This document shows positions 43,938 to 53,099 of a DNA stretch of 64,000 nt, one piece after another. A model generated the notes under the pieces. It had not been told where the DNA came from and ran no database searches. It saw nothing but the letters and a program-made list of their open reading frames with translations. Made by a program: the position numbers and the translations under genes. The number at the start of each line of letters is the position of its first letter. The stretch's first letter is position 1. This DNA comes from Micromonosporaceae bacterium (GTDB taxonomy: Bacteria; Actinomycetota; Actinomycetes; Mycobacteriales; Micromonosporaceae), in assembly GCA_020027875.1 (NCBI GenBank), contig JAHRHA010000025.1:28532-92531 (forward strand), given 5' to 3'.

Positions 43938-44038
43938 CGGAGCACCTCGATGACGAGGAGCCGTCCCTCCTGATCTTTCGTCAGCAGGTCGAAGAAACCG
44001 ACCCAATCGCTGCGATCGACTGCTCCCGCGCACGTCAT
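43938..44038 (-). pseudogene. N-terminal remnant of a DUF5335-like protein
   Basis: From ATG 44038, with AGGAGG 5 nt upstream, the minus strand reads MTCAGAVDRSDWVGFFDLLT, then KDQEGRLLVIEVL. This matches the DUF5335 start (charged residue, W, FFD, then a VEV strand). After about 33 codons the frame runs into the antisense of the Pro-rich tail of the neighbouring gene, so the gene is cut off. Confidence 0.5.
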
Positions 44039-44179
44039 CGCAACCTCCTGCTCGCTCGGTCGGCCGCACCCGAGTCCGGTGATCGCCCGATCCTGTGTAA
44101 GTACCCTGAGCCGGCCCAAATACCACCTGCCGACGGTGTCGCGTTGACCGTTCGGCTTCGTCGCCAATAGCGTCGTGCC

Positions 44180-45142
44180 GTGGTGCGAAGCGTGGGGCCC
44201 GGGCGGCCACTCCGGTGGCCCGTGTTGCCGGTCGCCGGGCTTGCGGCCGGCCTCCTCCTGGTCACTGTCGCGACCACCACGATCGTCGGATTCCGCGGTG
44301 CAACGTCGCCGTCCGGCGGCGGCTCCACGGGCATGCCGGATTCGGCGACCGGAGCCACCTCGGCGGCGGCTAGCACCGCGGTCGCAATAAACCCCAGTAG
44401 GACCGTGACGCCCAGCAAGCCGCCCCCCGTTGCCGCACCCGCACGCTTCATCACCCTGGGCCCGGGCACGAAGCTGCCATCCGGCGCACAATGCGCCGCC
44501 TGGGTGCGCGAGAAGTCCTATCCGGAGAGCAAGGGCGCCAACAGAAGCGCGAACCAGAAGACCGGCCACCACCTGGGCGCAAACTTCTTCAGCAGCGACG
44601 AACCGCGGGCCAACTCGTTCATGGCGCCGCGCGTCGACGGCCAATTCACCGGCACCACCCGGCAAATTCTGCGTTGGGCAGCCTGCAAGTGGGGCATCGA
44701 CGAGGATCTTGTACTAGCGCAAGCGGCCATCGAGAGTTGGTGGCAGCAGGGCACGCTCGGCGACTGGACTACCGACATTGCGCGGTGTGCGCCGGGTCGC
44801 GGGCTGGGCGCCGACGGCAAACCCGGGCAGTGCCCGGAGAGCTTCGGCATCCTGCAGAACCGGTACCCGTACGAACAGTCGGCCTGGCCGGGCATCGCCT
44901 ACTCGACAGCGATGAACGCCGACGTGGCGTACGCGATCCGGCGCACGTGTTTCGAGGGGTACGAGCGCTGGCTGAATACGGTCGAGCGGGGTCGCGAGTA
45001 CGCCGCCGGTGACGCGTGGGGGTGCATCGGCCGCTGGTTCAGCGGGCGCTGGCACACACCGGCCAGCGAGGAGTACGTCGGTCGCGTGCGTGGCTACCTC
45101 GACCAGCGCATCTGGGAGACGCAAGGCTTCCAGCAGCCGTGA
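44180..45142 (+). CDS. Secreted transglycosylase-like (SLT-type) protein
   Basis: 320 residues. An N-terminal signal/anchor (VLPVAGLAAGLLLVTVATTT) is followed by a Ser/Thr/Pro-rich linker. A lysozyme-like domain follows from about residue 90: LRWAACKWGIDEDLVLAQAA, then IESWWQQGTLGDW with the likely catalytic Glu, and ESFGILQNRYPYEQSAWPGI matching the SLT ESFGxxQ block. It probably cleaves peptidoglycan outside the membrane. The GTG at 44180 starts the signal sequence. Confidence 0.82.
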   Translation: MVRSVGPGRPLRWPVLPVAGLAAGLLLVTVATTTIVGFRGATSPSGGGSTGMPDSATGATSAAASTAVAINPSRTVTPSKPPPVAAPARFITLGPGTKLPSGAQCAAWVREKSYPESKGANRSANQKTGHHLGANFFSSDEPRANSFMAPRVDGQFTGTTRQILRWAACKWGIDEDLVLAQAAIESWWQQGTLGDWTTDIARCAPGRGLGADGKPGQCPESFGILQNRYPYEQSAWPGIAYSTAMNADVAYAIRRTCFEGYERWLNTVERGREYAAGDAWGCIGRWFSGRWHTPASEEYVGRVRGYLDQRIWETQGFQQP

Positions 45143-45150
45143 CGGCTACC

Positions 45151-46296
45151 TCAAACATCATCCGCGGGATCGGGCGGCAGCGGGAACCGGAGCCTCGCGG
45201 CGACGAGGTGTTGGCGCAATTCCGTCTCGGCCTGGACATGCTCGACCGATCCACCGTCGTCGATCACGGCGGTCACGAGCTCATCGATGACATCGGGGAT
45301 ATGCCGCGTCGCCCGGCCGCACATGGGACACGCCTCGCCCGAGGGCGCCAACCAGCGCGATTCGTCACACATGACCCCGGGAGCCGTCGCGCCACCTTCG
45401 ACAAGCAGCAGCTGCGCAGCCGCGATAGAGCCGGCCCAGAGACAGCGTCGTAGCCCGACGGCGGCCAACCCTCCCATCGCGTTCAGCTGTAGAACCTCGG
45501 CGGCAATCCGGCGCTCCTCCTCACGTTCGTGCCGCTCAAGAATGGATTCAGCACTTTTCCTGATGTCGCCCGGCGTGGCCGTGCCCGGGTCCATCGTGAA
45601 CGTGCCGGCGACCCGAGCGCGCAGGTTGAGCGGGAGGAATTCGACAAAGCCCGGCACGTCGTGGTCGTGACCACCGATGACCAACAGCTCGTATCCGTCG
45701 GTCCGAAACATCTGATCGAGCTGCTCCGCGACCCCACGGTAATGCCGGTTCATCAACTCCTCGGCACGGTTGTGGACGTTATGCTCGGCCTTCCCGTGCG
45801 CATAGTTGGGCTTGCGCAGCGTCTCACCCTGGACCGTCACGGCCTCCCGCAACTCGTCCTGGTACAGCTCCCACATCCGGGCCTGGCCCTTGTCGATCAT
45901 TACGATGCAGCTGCGGTGATAGTCGTCGAGCACCGCGAGCAGCGGACGGACCCAGGGCGTCGCGTCCACGACGACGCGGTCGTGAACCGCACGAGGAAGT
46001 TCGACCTCCTCGAACAGACCCCGGCCGCTGCACGAGAAGATGCTGACCGCGCCAGGCTTCCACCGCTGCTGCCCTGCCGCCTCCTGAATGTGTTCGATGT
46101 CGTTGCGCACCGAAAGCCTCGCCTCGTGCGCCAGCGACTCGTCGTAGGCCAGCGGCCGGATCTGGTCCAGCAGGCTCGCGAGCTGACTGTCAAGATCCAG
46201 GCGTCGGTCCGGGTCGACGTGAACGTAGAGCGAAACTACCGGCAGCCCATCGCCGTTCCACCTGACAATGCGGTCGATCGTCTCCGATTGGATCAT
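45151..46296 (-). CDS. Bacterial eRF1-like (Vms1/VLRF1-type) protein
   Basis: 381 residues. N-terminal LPVVSLYVHVDPDRRLDLDS, a middle domain (LLAVLDDYHRSCIVMIDKGQ; KAEHNVHNRAEELMNRHYRG) and a C-terminal domain with RWLAPSGEACPMCGRATRHI. This pattern fits the bacterial baeRF families related to peptide-release factor eRF1, suggested to act on ribosomes or tRNA. No GGQ motif is visible. The ATG at 46296 has GAGGAG 8 nt upstream. It converges on the transglycosylase gene. Confidence 0.72.
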   Translation of the reverse strand: MIQSETIDRIVRWNGDGLPVVSLYVHVDPDRRLDLDSQLASLLDQIRPLAYDESLAHEARLSVRNDIEHIQEAAGQQRWKPGAVSIFSCSGRGLFEEVELPRAVHDRVVVDATPWVRPLLAVLDDYHRSCIVMIDKGQARMWELYQDELREAVTVQGETLRKPNYAHGKAEHNVHNRAEELMNRHYRGVAEQLDQMFRTDGYELLVIGGHDHDVPGFVEFLPLNLRARVAGTFTMDPGTATPGDIRKSAESILERHEREEERRIAAEVLQLNAMGGLAAVGLRRCLWAGSIAAAQLLLVEGGATAPGVMCDESRWLAPSGEACPMCGRATRHIPDVIDELVTAVIDDGGSVEHVQAETELRQHLVAARLRFPLPPDPADDV

Positions 46297-46431
46297 CTGC
46301 CCGCTCCTCGCCGGCTGCTGCGGCGACCCGCCGCGATCCACAACCCCCGTCGACTCTCCATCGTCGCAGGTACCAGCGGGGGAATCGGCCGAAACTCGCC
46401 AGACGCCAAAGCCGTCGCGGCGCGGGCACGC

Positions 46432-46623
46432 TCAGACGACCTCGAGTCGGTAACTGGCGTCCACGTGAAGGCCGACGGATGCCTCCTCGCCACGGAAGCG
46501 CAGCACGTGCACACCCCGAGTGGCGTGATCAACGGATGACCACAATCTCCAGGCGCGCAGCGTCGAGTCACCCTCGAGCCCGAACGGGCAGTCGCCCAAG
46601 GGCCACCGGAAACGGAGCAGCAT
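46432..46623 (-). CDS. Small hypothetical protein
   Basis: A 63-residue frame with strong third-position GC: MLLRFRWPLGDCPFGLEGDS, then TRGVHVLRFRGEEASVGLHV and ending SYRLEVV. It looks like a real beta-rich small protein but I recognise no family. It lies alone upstream of the eRF1-like gene. The ~215 bp between it and the pterin dehydratase shows nothing I can support. Confidence 0.4.
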   Translation of the reverse strand: MLLRFRWPLGDCPFGLEGDSTLRAWRLWSSVDHATRGVHVLRFRGEEASVGLHVDASYRLEVV

Positions 46624-46841
46624 TGGTGACCGGGGCGCACGTCCAGCGATGAGTCGTCAAGCGAGACTGCTCCGCTCGTGTGGGAGCACGGGCGCCTTGC
46701 GCCCGAAGACGAGGGAGGATACCCGATACTGTTGATCGCCGGAGATAGGATCGGCCGTCCAAAGGGGACAGAGCACTCGGGACCTGCGTGCCCGCCAAGC
46801 CAACCTCTTCGTCCGGTCGTCGTCCGAGATTCGGGCCCAGC

Positions 46842-47141
46842 CTAACCGGGGGCGACGGCCGCGACTATCTCATCGATGCGGTGGGCGAGCGCGAAGTCTT
46901 TCGCCGTGACGCCACCGGCCGAGTGGGTCGCGCACGTGAAGGTTAGTTTTCGCCACCGGATGTCGATGTCGGGATGATGGTCCATCTCCTCGGCGACCAA
47001 AGCTATCCGGTCGACCACGTCGATCGCAGCGGGGAACGTCGGCAGCGAAACGGTGCGCGTGATGCCAGATCCGTCGCCCGACCAGTCGTTGACGTCCGAC
47101 AGGCCCGAGGCGACCGCGTCGGCGGGGAGCAGCTCAGCCAT
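46842..47141 (-). CDS. 4a-hydroxytetrahydrobiopterin dehydratase (pterin-4a-carbinolamine dehydratase)
   Basis: A 99-residue PCD-fold protein. The active-site block VAEEMDHHPDIDIRWRKLTF contains the conserved HHP and nearby Asp/Trp residues, and AGGVTAKDFALAHRIDEIVA is the family end. It dehydrates the pterin carbinolamine formed by aromatic amino acid hydroxylases; no such hydroxylase is in the window. The ATG at 47141 gives standard length. Confidence 0.92.
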   Translation of the reverse strand: MAELLPADAVASGLSDVNDWSGDGSGITRTVSLPTFPAAIDVVDRIALVAEEMDHHPDIDIRWRKLTFTCATHSAGGVTAKDFALAHRIDEIVAAVAPG

Positions 47142-47447
47142 GAGCCTCAATGTAGACCGCGCCTCGCCCCGGGCGACGTAGGACCGGCGGCTTAGGGCTG
47201 GGCGAGGGCACGCGGCTGCGATCAATGCGGGGGAACCGTGAGCCCCGCACCCTCGCCCCTCCGGGCCCGCTCGTGATCGGGGATGCGCCTGGCCGGAGGC
47301 GCGTGACCGACGGAGGCTTGCCGGCCCCGGCGAGCGGGTCGTGCGGTCACGGTCCGCGCCGGCGGGGGCGTGTACACCGTTACCGCGAGGGAACTCTGGA
47401 CTTGTCGCTGCGATCTCCGCAGCTGCGACGCCGACAGCGCGTCAGCC

Positions 47448-47852
47448 TCAGTCGAAGCCGCGCTCATTTCGCCGGCGCCCGGCCCGGCCGGACCCGCCCG
47501 GCCAGACCGCGAAGTCGGCCGTCAGCACGGGCAACAGACGAGTGATCTCGTTCCGTGCGATCCATGCCTCGTGCCAGGGTTGCCGGGATACGGCATCGGC
47601 ACGCTCCGCGAGACGCCTGGGCGAGCATGGCGACCGCCTACCGCACCACTGACAGGTACCATCGAGACGCACTACGTGACGGTCCAGGATCCGCTGTGCG
47701 TTGCGCCACAACAGCCTGTCCACAACATCAGCCGGACACTCAGCAACCGCCGGACATTCAGCCTCGACGAGGTCGAGTTTACTCAAAGCCCCTCCCCATG
47801 GTTGGAGCCTGACCCTCCGGGTAGCTCCGTAGAAAACGTACGAGCGGGGCAT
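47448..47852 (-). CDS. Hypothetical protein with a Cys-rich motif
   Basis: 134 residues from the ATG at 47852 (MPRSYVFYGATRRVRLQPWG); a TTG at 47936 would extend it. The conserved-looking part is DGTCQWCGRRSPCSPRRLAE, then RQPWHEAWIARNEITRLLPV, with CxxC plus a third Cys that could bind zinc. No family is recognised. About 300 bp of unassigned DNA separates it from the pterin dehydratase gene. Confidence 0.5.
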   Translation of the reverse strand: MPRSYVFYGATRRVRLQPWGGALSKLDLVEAECPAVAECPADVVDRLLWRNAQRILDRHVVRLDGTCQWCGRRSPCSPRRLAERADAVSRQPWHEAWIARNEITRLLPVLTADFAVWPGGSGRAGRRRNERGFD

Positions 47853-47961
47853 GCCATACCGACGGACAGCATGTGCGACTTCGTCCGGAAAAGACCGGGC
47901 ACAAGGCACTGAGAATGGACCCAGCGGTAGGCGCAATCGCGCTTATCCCACATAATGAACC

Positions 47962-49686
47962 ATGCCCGACACCCGGCCCGAGAGCCCACTCCTACGTCGC
48001 ATTAGGGAGTCCGTCATCGGGGACGACCAGGTCATGTGGGGACCGTTCGGCCCGCGCCGTGTCACGTACGCGGACTACACCGCTTCCGGTCGCGGCGTGA
48101 CCTTCATCGAAGATTTCATCCGCGATGAGGTGCTCCCGCGGTACGCGAACACACACACCGAGTCCTCCGGCACCGGCCTTCAGACCACCCGCCTGCGGGA
48201 GGACGCGCGCCAGATCATCCGCGACGCCGTTGGCGGCGACGAGCAGACCATCGTCATCTTCTCCGGCTCAGGAACGACAGGCGCCATCGACAAAATGATC
48301 CGGATTCTGGGAATCCGGATACCCGCCGAACTCGACGACGCATACAAGTTCGCGGATCAGATTCCACCCGACCACCGCCCGGTCGTGTTCATTGGACCGT
48401 TCGAACACCATTCGAACGAGCTGCCCTGGCGCGAGTCCATCGCCGATGTCGTGGTGATCCCCGAGGACTCCGATGGGCACATCGACGTCGCACGGCTCGA
48501 AGCCGAACTGGTCCGCTATCGCGACCGTCCACTGAGGATTGGATCGTTCTCGGCCGCCTCCAACGTCACCGGGATCGTCACTGATGCGCACGCGATATCC
48601 GACCTACTGCACCGCCATGGCGCATTGTCGTTCTGGGATTTCGCCGCCGCCGCCCCCTATGTAGAGATCGAGATGTACGGGCCATGTACGTCTCACCCGA
48701 AGGCGTACAAGGACGCGGTCTTCCTCTCGCCGCACAAGTTTGTGGGCGGCCCGGGGACGCCGGGGATCCTCGTCGTGCGGCGCGAACTGCTGCGCAACCG
48801 CGTGCCCACTGTGCCGGGCGGCGGCACCGTCGACTACGTCAACCAGTACGACCACCACTACCTCTCAGACCCGGCCCACCGCGAGGAGGGTGGCACGCCC
48901 GCCATCGTCGAATCGATCCGGGCCGGCTTGGTCGTCGGGCTCAAGCAGGCGGTCGGAACCGATGTCATACGGGACCAAGAGGAGCACTTCCTTCATCGGG
49001 CGGTCGCGTCCTGGCGGGCGAACCCGCACATCCAGATCCTTGGCAACGTCGATGCCGACAGGTTGTCCATCTTGTCGTTTGTGATCCGCAGGCCGGGTGG
49101 CCGGTACCTTCATCACAACTTTGTCGTCGCGGTTCTCAATGACCTCTTCGGCATCCAGTCACGCGGCGGCTGTTCGTGCGCCGGGCCGTACGGCCACCGC
49201 TTGCTCGGCATCGACCTCGACCAGTCGCACCGCTTCGAGCAGGAGATCGTCGCCGGCTGCGAGGGGATCAAACCCGGCTGGGTGCGGGTCAGTTTCAACT
49301 ACTTCATCTCCGACGCCACGTTTCGCTACATCGTCGAGGCGGTAGACCTGGTCGCGACCTACGGCTGGCTGTTGCTCTCCGAGTACAAATTCGCCCCAGC
49401 CACCGGTCTGTGGCGGCACCGCGCCGGGCTCGTCGAGCCGCCGTTGCGGCTCTCGCAGCTGCGCTACGAGGCGGACGGGCGTCTAAGCTGGCCCGCCCGT
49501 CACGAGCGGGCGCCCGAGAGCGCCCTCGAGGGTTACCTCGACGAGGCGCACGACCTCTTCGCCAAACTGGCCGAGCAGCCGGACGCGGGCCGCTCTGAGG
49601 CGGGCACAGCGGCCATGGTCTCGGCCGGCTTCGAGGCGCTGCGGTGGTTCGACCTCCCCGACGTCTGCCTTAGCGCCCACACCTAA
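47962..49686 (+). CDS. Class V aminotransferase-fold PLP enzyme (cysteine-desulfurase-like)
   Basis: 574 residues. TYADYTASGRGVTFIEDFIR, IFSGSGTTGAIDKMIRILGI, IGPFEHHSNELPWRESIADV and the PLP-lysine site AVFLSPHKFVGGPGTPGILV place it in the NifS/SufS-like class V family. It is about 150 residues longer than typical cysteine desulfurases, and the candidate nucleophile region SRGGCSCAGPYGHRLLGIDL contains paired Cys. The substrate is uncertain. Confidence 0.87.
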   Translation: MPDTRPESPLLRRIRESVIGDDQVMWGPFGPRRVTYADYTASGRGVTFIEDFIRDEVLPRYANTHTESSGTGLQTTRLREDARQIIRDAVGGDEQTIVIFSGSGTTGAIDKMIRILGIRIPAELDDAYKFADQIPPDHRPVVFIGPFEHHSNELPWRESIADVVVIPEDSDGHIDVARLEAELVRYRDRPLRIGSFSAASNVTGIVTDAHAISDLLHRHGALSFWDFAAAAPYVEIEMYGPCTSHPKAYKDAVFLSPHKFVGGPGTPGILVVRRELLRNRVPTVPGGGTVDYVNQYDHHYLSDPAHREEGGTPAIVESIRAGLVVGLKQAVGTDVIRDQEEHFLHRAVASWRANPHIQILGNVDADRLSILSFVIRRPGGRYLHHNFVVAVLNDLFGIQSRGGCSCAGPYGHRLLGIDLDQSHRFEQEIVAGCEGIKPGWVRVSFNYFISDATFRYIVEAVDLVATYGWLLLSEYKFAPATGLWRHRAGLVEPPLRLSQLRYEADGRLSWPARHERAPESALEGYLDEAHDLFAKLAEQPDAGRSEAGTAAMVSAGFEALRWFDLPDVCLSAHT

Positions 49687-49705
49687 CCGACGCGGAGGAG
49701 CCGAT

Positions 49706-50788
49706 GTGGGGGGACCTTCGCCGGAGGCGATCAACGAAGCACCGGCGCCGGAGGCGATCAAGGAAGCAACGGCGCCGGAGGCGATCAACGTGACACTTCG
49801 CCGGAAGCGAAACGCCGACGGGCATCAACCAGGCCCAGACGGCGTTGTCGCCGACATGCCCTCCGAGTCCGACGCGCTCGACGCCTACTCGCATGTCGTC
49901 TCCACCGTCGCGGCCAAACTGCTGCCCAGCGTCGCGAGTCTCGTCGTGCGTACCACCCGCGGCGACGGCGCTGGCTCGGGCGTCGCGTTCACCGACGACG
50001 GGTTCATGCTCACCAGCGCGCACGTGGTCGCAGGTGCGCCGGCCGGGGTAGCCGAGTTCACCGACGGCACGGAGAGCCGATTCGACGTGGTCGGCACGGA
50101 CCCATTGGCCGACCTGGCTGTGCTTCGGGTACGAGACGGTGGCGCACCGCCGGCGACCCTCGGCGACGCGGACACACTGCGGATCGGCCAGCTCGTGGTC
50201 GCCGTCGGTAACCCGCTAGGCCTCGCCGGGTCAGTGACCGCCGGCGTGGTCAGCGCCCTTGGCCGTTCCCTCCCGGTTCGTGACGGCCGGCGCGCACGGC
50301 TCATCGATGACGTGATCCAGACCGACGCGGCGCTGAACCCCGGCAACTCCGGCGGCGCCCTGGCCGACTCCAACTGCCGCGTGGTGGGCATCAATACCGC
50401 CGTCGCCGGGATCGGCGTGGGATTGGCCGTACCGATCAACACCACGACCCGCACCATCATTTCGGAGCTGATGTCGACCGGTCGGGTACGCCGCGCTTGG
50501 CTCGGCGTCGCGGGTGCGCCGGCGCCGCTGCCGCCGCAGGTCGCGCAGAAACTCAACCAACGTCGCGGGCTGCGCCTGTTGGAGGTCGTGCCGGGAAGTC
50601 CGGCCGCGCGGTCAGGCCTCTTTCTCGGCGACATCATCGTGTCCGCGGGAGGGAAGCCGGTGAAGGGCGTTCAGGACATCACGCGACTCATGCTGGGCTC
50701 GGCTATCGGCGCCAGGCTGCAGATCACGGTGTTACGGCGCGGCGCATTCGTCGATGTCGTGGCCGTTCCCGCACCGCTGGACGGCTGA
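49706..50788 (+). CDS. HtrA-like serine protease with PDZ domain
   Basis: 360 residues. The S1C triad is intact: His in MLTSAHVVAGAPAGVAEF, Asp in GTDPLADLAVLRVRDG, Ser in ALNPGNSGGALADSNCRVVG. A C-terminal PDZ (LLEVVPGSPAARSGLFLGDI) follows. No signal peptide or membrane helix precedes the protease domain, unusual for HtrA proteins. The first ~25 residues are encoded by the 27-bp repeat array (PEAINEAPA units). The GTG at 49706 has GGAGGAG 5-6 nt upstream. The next Met, at 49858, is the other candidate start and would exclude the repeats. Confidence 0.88.
   Translation: MGGPSPEAINEAPAPEAIKEATAPEAINVTLRRKRNADGHQPGPDGVVADMPSESDALDAYSHVVSTVAAKLLPSVASLVVRTTRGDGAGSGVAFTDDGFMLTSAHVVAGAPAGVAEFTDGTESRFDVVGTDPLADLAVLRVRDGGAPPATLGDADTLRIGQLVVAVGNPLGLAGSVTAGVVSALGRSLPVRDGRRARLIDDVIQTDAALNPGNSGGALADSNCRVVGINTAVAGIGVGLAVPINTTTRTIISELMSTGRVRRAWLGVAGAPAPLPPQVAQKLNQRRGLRLLEVVPGSPAARSGLFLGDIIVSAGGKPVKGVQDITRLMLGSAIGARLQITVLRRGAFVDVVAVPAPLDG
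49714..49811. repeat. 27-bp tandem repeat (three copies plus a degenerate fourth)
   Basis: Same unit as at 15144. The first 23 bases, from ACCTTCGCCGGAGGCG onward, are identical to those at 15138. Here the unit is read in a different frame (PEAINEAPA). Confidence 0.9.
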
Positions 50789-50790
50789 GG

Positions 50791-52161
50791 TCAGCCGGCG
50801 CCGAGGTGCGCCAGAAGGTCCTGCCGCGTGAGCACTCCAGCGGGCTTGCCGTCGATGAGAATGATCGCGGCGTCGGACTTCTCCAGCAGCGCCACCGCCT
50901 CGCTCACCGGCTGACCGCCACCGACCATGGGCAGGGCCGGACCCATGTGCCGCTCGACCATGTCGTGCAGGTGCGCCTGCCCAGTGAACAGGGCGTCGAG
51001 CAGGTCGCGCTCCGCGATCGAGCCGGCGATCTCGCCGGTCACCACGGGCGGTTCGGCCTTCAGCACCGGGAGCTGTGATACCCCGTACTCGCGCATGTAG
51101 TCGATCGCGTCGCGCACGGTCTCACTCGGATGCACGTGCACCATCTCCGGCATCCGGCCACCCTTGCCGGCCAGCACGTCGGCGACGGTGGACTCGGCCG
51201 AGCCCGAGCGGAGGAACCCGTAGCGGGCCATCCAGTCGTCGTTGAAGATCTTCGAGAGGTACCCGCGGCCGCCATCGGGCAACAGCACGACGACGACGTC
51301 GTCCGGCGATGCCTTTCGGGCCACCTCCAGGGCCGCGACCACCGCCATCCCGCATGAGCCCCCAACGAGCAGACCCTCCTCGCGGGCCAGCCGTCGGGTG
51401 ATCTCGAACGAGTCCTTGTCCGAAACCTCCACGATCTCGTCGCAGACGGTGCGGTCGTACGTCTCCGGCCAGAAGTCCTCACCCACACCCTCGACGAGGT
51501 ACGGCCGGCCCGTCCCGCCGGAGTAAACCGATCCCTCCGGGTCGGCGCCGATGATCCGGACGCGGCCTCCGGAAGCCTCCTTGAGATAGCGGCCCGTCCC
51601 GGAGATGGTTCCTCCGGTGCCGACGCCCGCGACGAAGTGAGTGATCCGACCGTTGGTCTGCTCCCACAGCTCCGGGCCGGTCGTCTCGTAGTGCGACAAC
51701 GGGTTGTTCGGGTTGACGTACTGGTTGGGCTTCCAAGCACCGGGGATCTCGGCCGCGAGTCGGTCGGAGACGAGATAGTACGAGCGCGGGTCCTCGGGTG
51801 CGACGGCGGTCGGACAGACGACGACCTCGGCACCGAATGCCTTGAGCACGTTGCGCTTGTCCTCGCTCACCTTGTCCGGGCAGACGAAGACGCACTTATA
51901 CCCCTTGAGCTGCGCCACCAGGGCCAAGCCCACGCCGGTGTTGCCGCTCGTCGGCTCGACGATGGTTCCACCGGGGTGGAGCAAACCCGACTTCTCGGCC
52001 TCCTCCACCATGCGTAGGGCGATGCGGTCCTTCACGCTTCCGCCCGGGTTGAAGTACTCGACCTTGGCGAGGACCGTCGCGGAGATGCCCTCGGTCACGT
52101 TGCGGAGACGCACGAGCGGGGTGTTGCCGATCATCTCGACGACGTTGTCGAAGTAGCGCAT
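50791..52161 (-). CDS. cbs: Cystathionine beta-synthase
   Basis: This PLP enzyme condenses serine with homocysteine (transsulfuration). GNTPLVRLRNVTEGI, the PLP-lysine block KVEYFNPGGSVKDRIALRMV, EPTSGNTGVGLALVAQLKGY and VAGVGTGGTISGTGRYLKEA are all intact. Residues ~340-455 form two CBS domains (MVHVHPSETVRDAIDYMREY; AVALLEKSDAAIILIDGKPA) that may sense adenosyl ligands. The length of 456 residues is normal. With the MetB-like enzyme at 30.5 kb it could form a complete reverse transsulfuration route. Confidence 0.93.
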   Translation of the reverse strand: MRYFDNVVEMIGNTPLVRLRNVTEGISATVLAKVEYFNPGGSVKDRIALRMVEEAEKSGLLHPGGTIVEPTSGNTGVGLALVAQLKGYKCVFVCPDKVSEDKRNVLKAFGAEVVVCPTAVAPEDPRSYYLVSDRLAAEIPGAWKPNQYVNPNNPLSHYETTGPELWEQTNGRITHFVAGVGTGGTISGTGRYLKEASGGRVRIIGADPEGSVYSGGTGRPYLVEGVGEDFWPETYDRTVCDEIVEVSDKDSFEITRRLAREEGLLVGGSCGMAVVAALEVARKASPDDVVVVLLPDGGRGYLSKIFNDDWMARYGFLRSGSAESTVADVLAGKGGRMPEMVHVHPSETVRDAIDYMREYGVSQLPVLKAEPPVVTGEIAGSIAERDLLDALFTGQAHLHDMVERHMGPALPMVGGGQPVSEAVALLEKSDAAIILIDGKPAGVLTRQDLLAHLGAG

Positions 52162-52205
52162 GCCCGCAGCCTAGTAGTGCGCGCCTCGGGCACGCTGGTC
52201 TGGGC

Positions 52206-52565
52206 TCAGCTCTTGAGGACCTGCCCGGGGATCACCTGCGGACCCATGCCGCGAGTCTTCTCCCACTCTAAGAAGCGCTCGGTCTCCGCGAGCAGTGCGC
52301 CGATGAGCCAGGTCACCACGAACGCGTCGTCGATCAGACCAATGAACGCGGTGAACAACTCGGGGATGGCGTCGAGCGGCGACAGGATGTAAAGCGACGC
52401 GGCGGCCATGAGGAACAGGCGCATCCCCCCGTCGTACTCCCCGCGAAGTGATGCCTTGATCAATCGGGGCATGGCTGACAGACGGCGGCTGAGTCCAGGC
52501 GTTCCGGGCTTGAAGGCCCGCGCGAAGGCGATGAGTGCGGTGTGGCGACGCAGACGGGCAGGCAT
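52206..52565 (-). CDS. YkvA family membrane protein (DUF1232)
   Basis: 119 residues. The DUF1232 core is visible as LFLMAAASLYILSPLDAIPE, then LFTAFIGLIDDAFVVTWLIG, with the conserved YxxSPxDxIPD-like motif and following Asp pair in hydrophobic segments. A basic N-terminal part precedes it. The function is unknown. Confidence 0.88.
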   Translation of the reverse strand: MPARLRRHTALIAFARAFKPGTPGLSRRLSAMPRLIKASLRGEYDGGMRLFLMAAASLYILSPLDAIPELFTAFIGLIDDAFVVTWLIGALLAETERFLEWEKTRGMGPQVIPGQVLKS

Positions 52566-52650
52566 GCCACCAACTTAGCCGCGAATTCGAGGAGCTAAAC
52601 CCCCGTTCGGTTGCCGGGGACGAACGGACCGGCGCGGGAGGATAGACGGC

Positions 52651-53061
52651 ATGGACACTGACACCGCCCTCGACGTGCTGTCAACGCAACACCACGCTGT
52701 TCTCGCCACCATGCGCGCAGATGGCACGCCGCAGCTCACACCAGTCCTCGCTGCGGTCGACGGCGCCGGTCGCGTCGTGATCAGCACTCGCCGGCCGGCC
52801 TACAAGATCCGCAACATCCAGCGTGACCCGCGGGTCTTCCTCTGCGTGCTACCGGACGCCTTCTTCGGGCGGTGGATCCAGGTCGACGGCGTCGCCGAGA
52901 TTGTCGATCTGCCCGAGGCGATGGATCTCCTGGTCGATTACTACCGCAGCGTCAGCGGTGAACACCCAGACTGGGGCGACTATCGCGCCGCCATGGAGCG
53001 AGAGCAACGGGTGATCGTCCGCATCGAAATGCGCCACGTGGGACCGGATCGCCATAGGTAG
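52651..53061 (+). CDS. PPOX-class F420-dependent oxidoreductase
   Basis: 136 residues of split-barrel fold: LSTQHHAVLATMRADGTPQL, VVISTRRPAYKIRNIQRDPR and the late EREQRVIVRIEMRHV. This is the short flavin/F420-binding type (TIGR03618-like), common in actinomycetes. F420 rather than FMN is inferred from family and genome context (the cofE-type gene at the left edge). The ATG at 52651 fits the family start. Confidence 0.85.
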   Translation: MDTDTALDVLSTQHHAVLATMRADGTPQLTPVLAAVDGAGRVVISTRRPAYKIRNIQRDPRVFLCVLPDAFFGRWIQVDGVAEIVDLPEAMDLLVDYYRSVSGEHPDWGDYRAAMEREQRVIVRIEMRHVGPDRHR

Positions 53062-53099
53062 TCTGTGGATCACCACCACTCGTCGTCGGGAGGACGCCG

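Noticed and set aside
47222..47467. 81-residue minus-strand frame next to the Cys-motif protein
   Set aside because: Arg/Ala/Pro-rich with no recognisable pattern and no ribosome site; probably a high-GC shadow frame.
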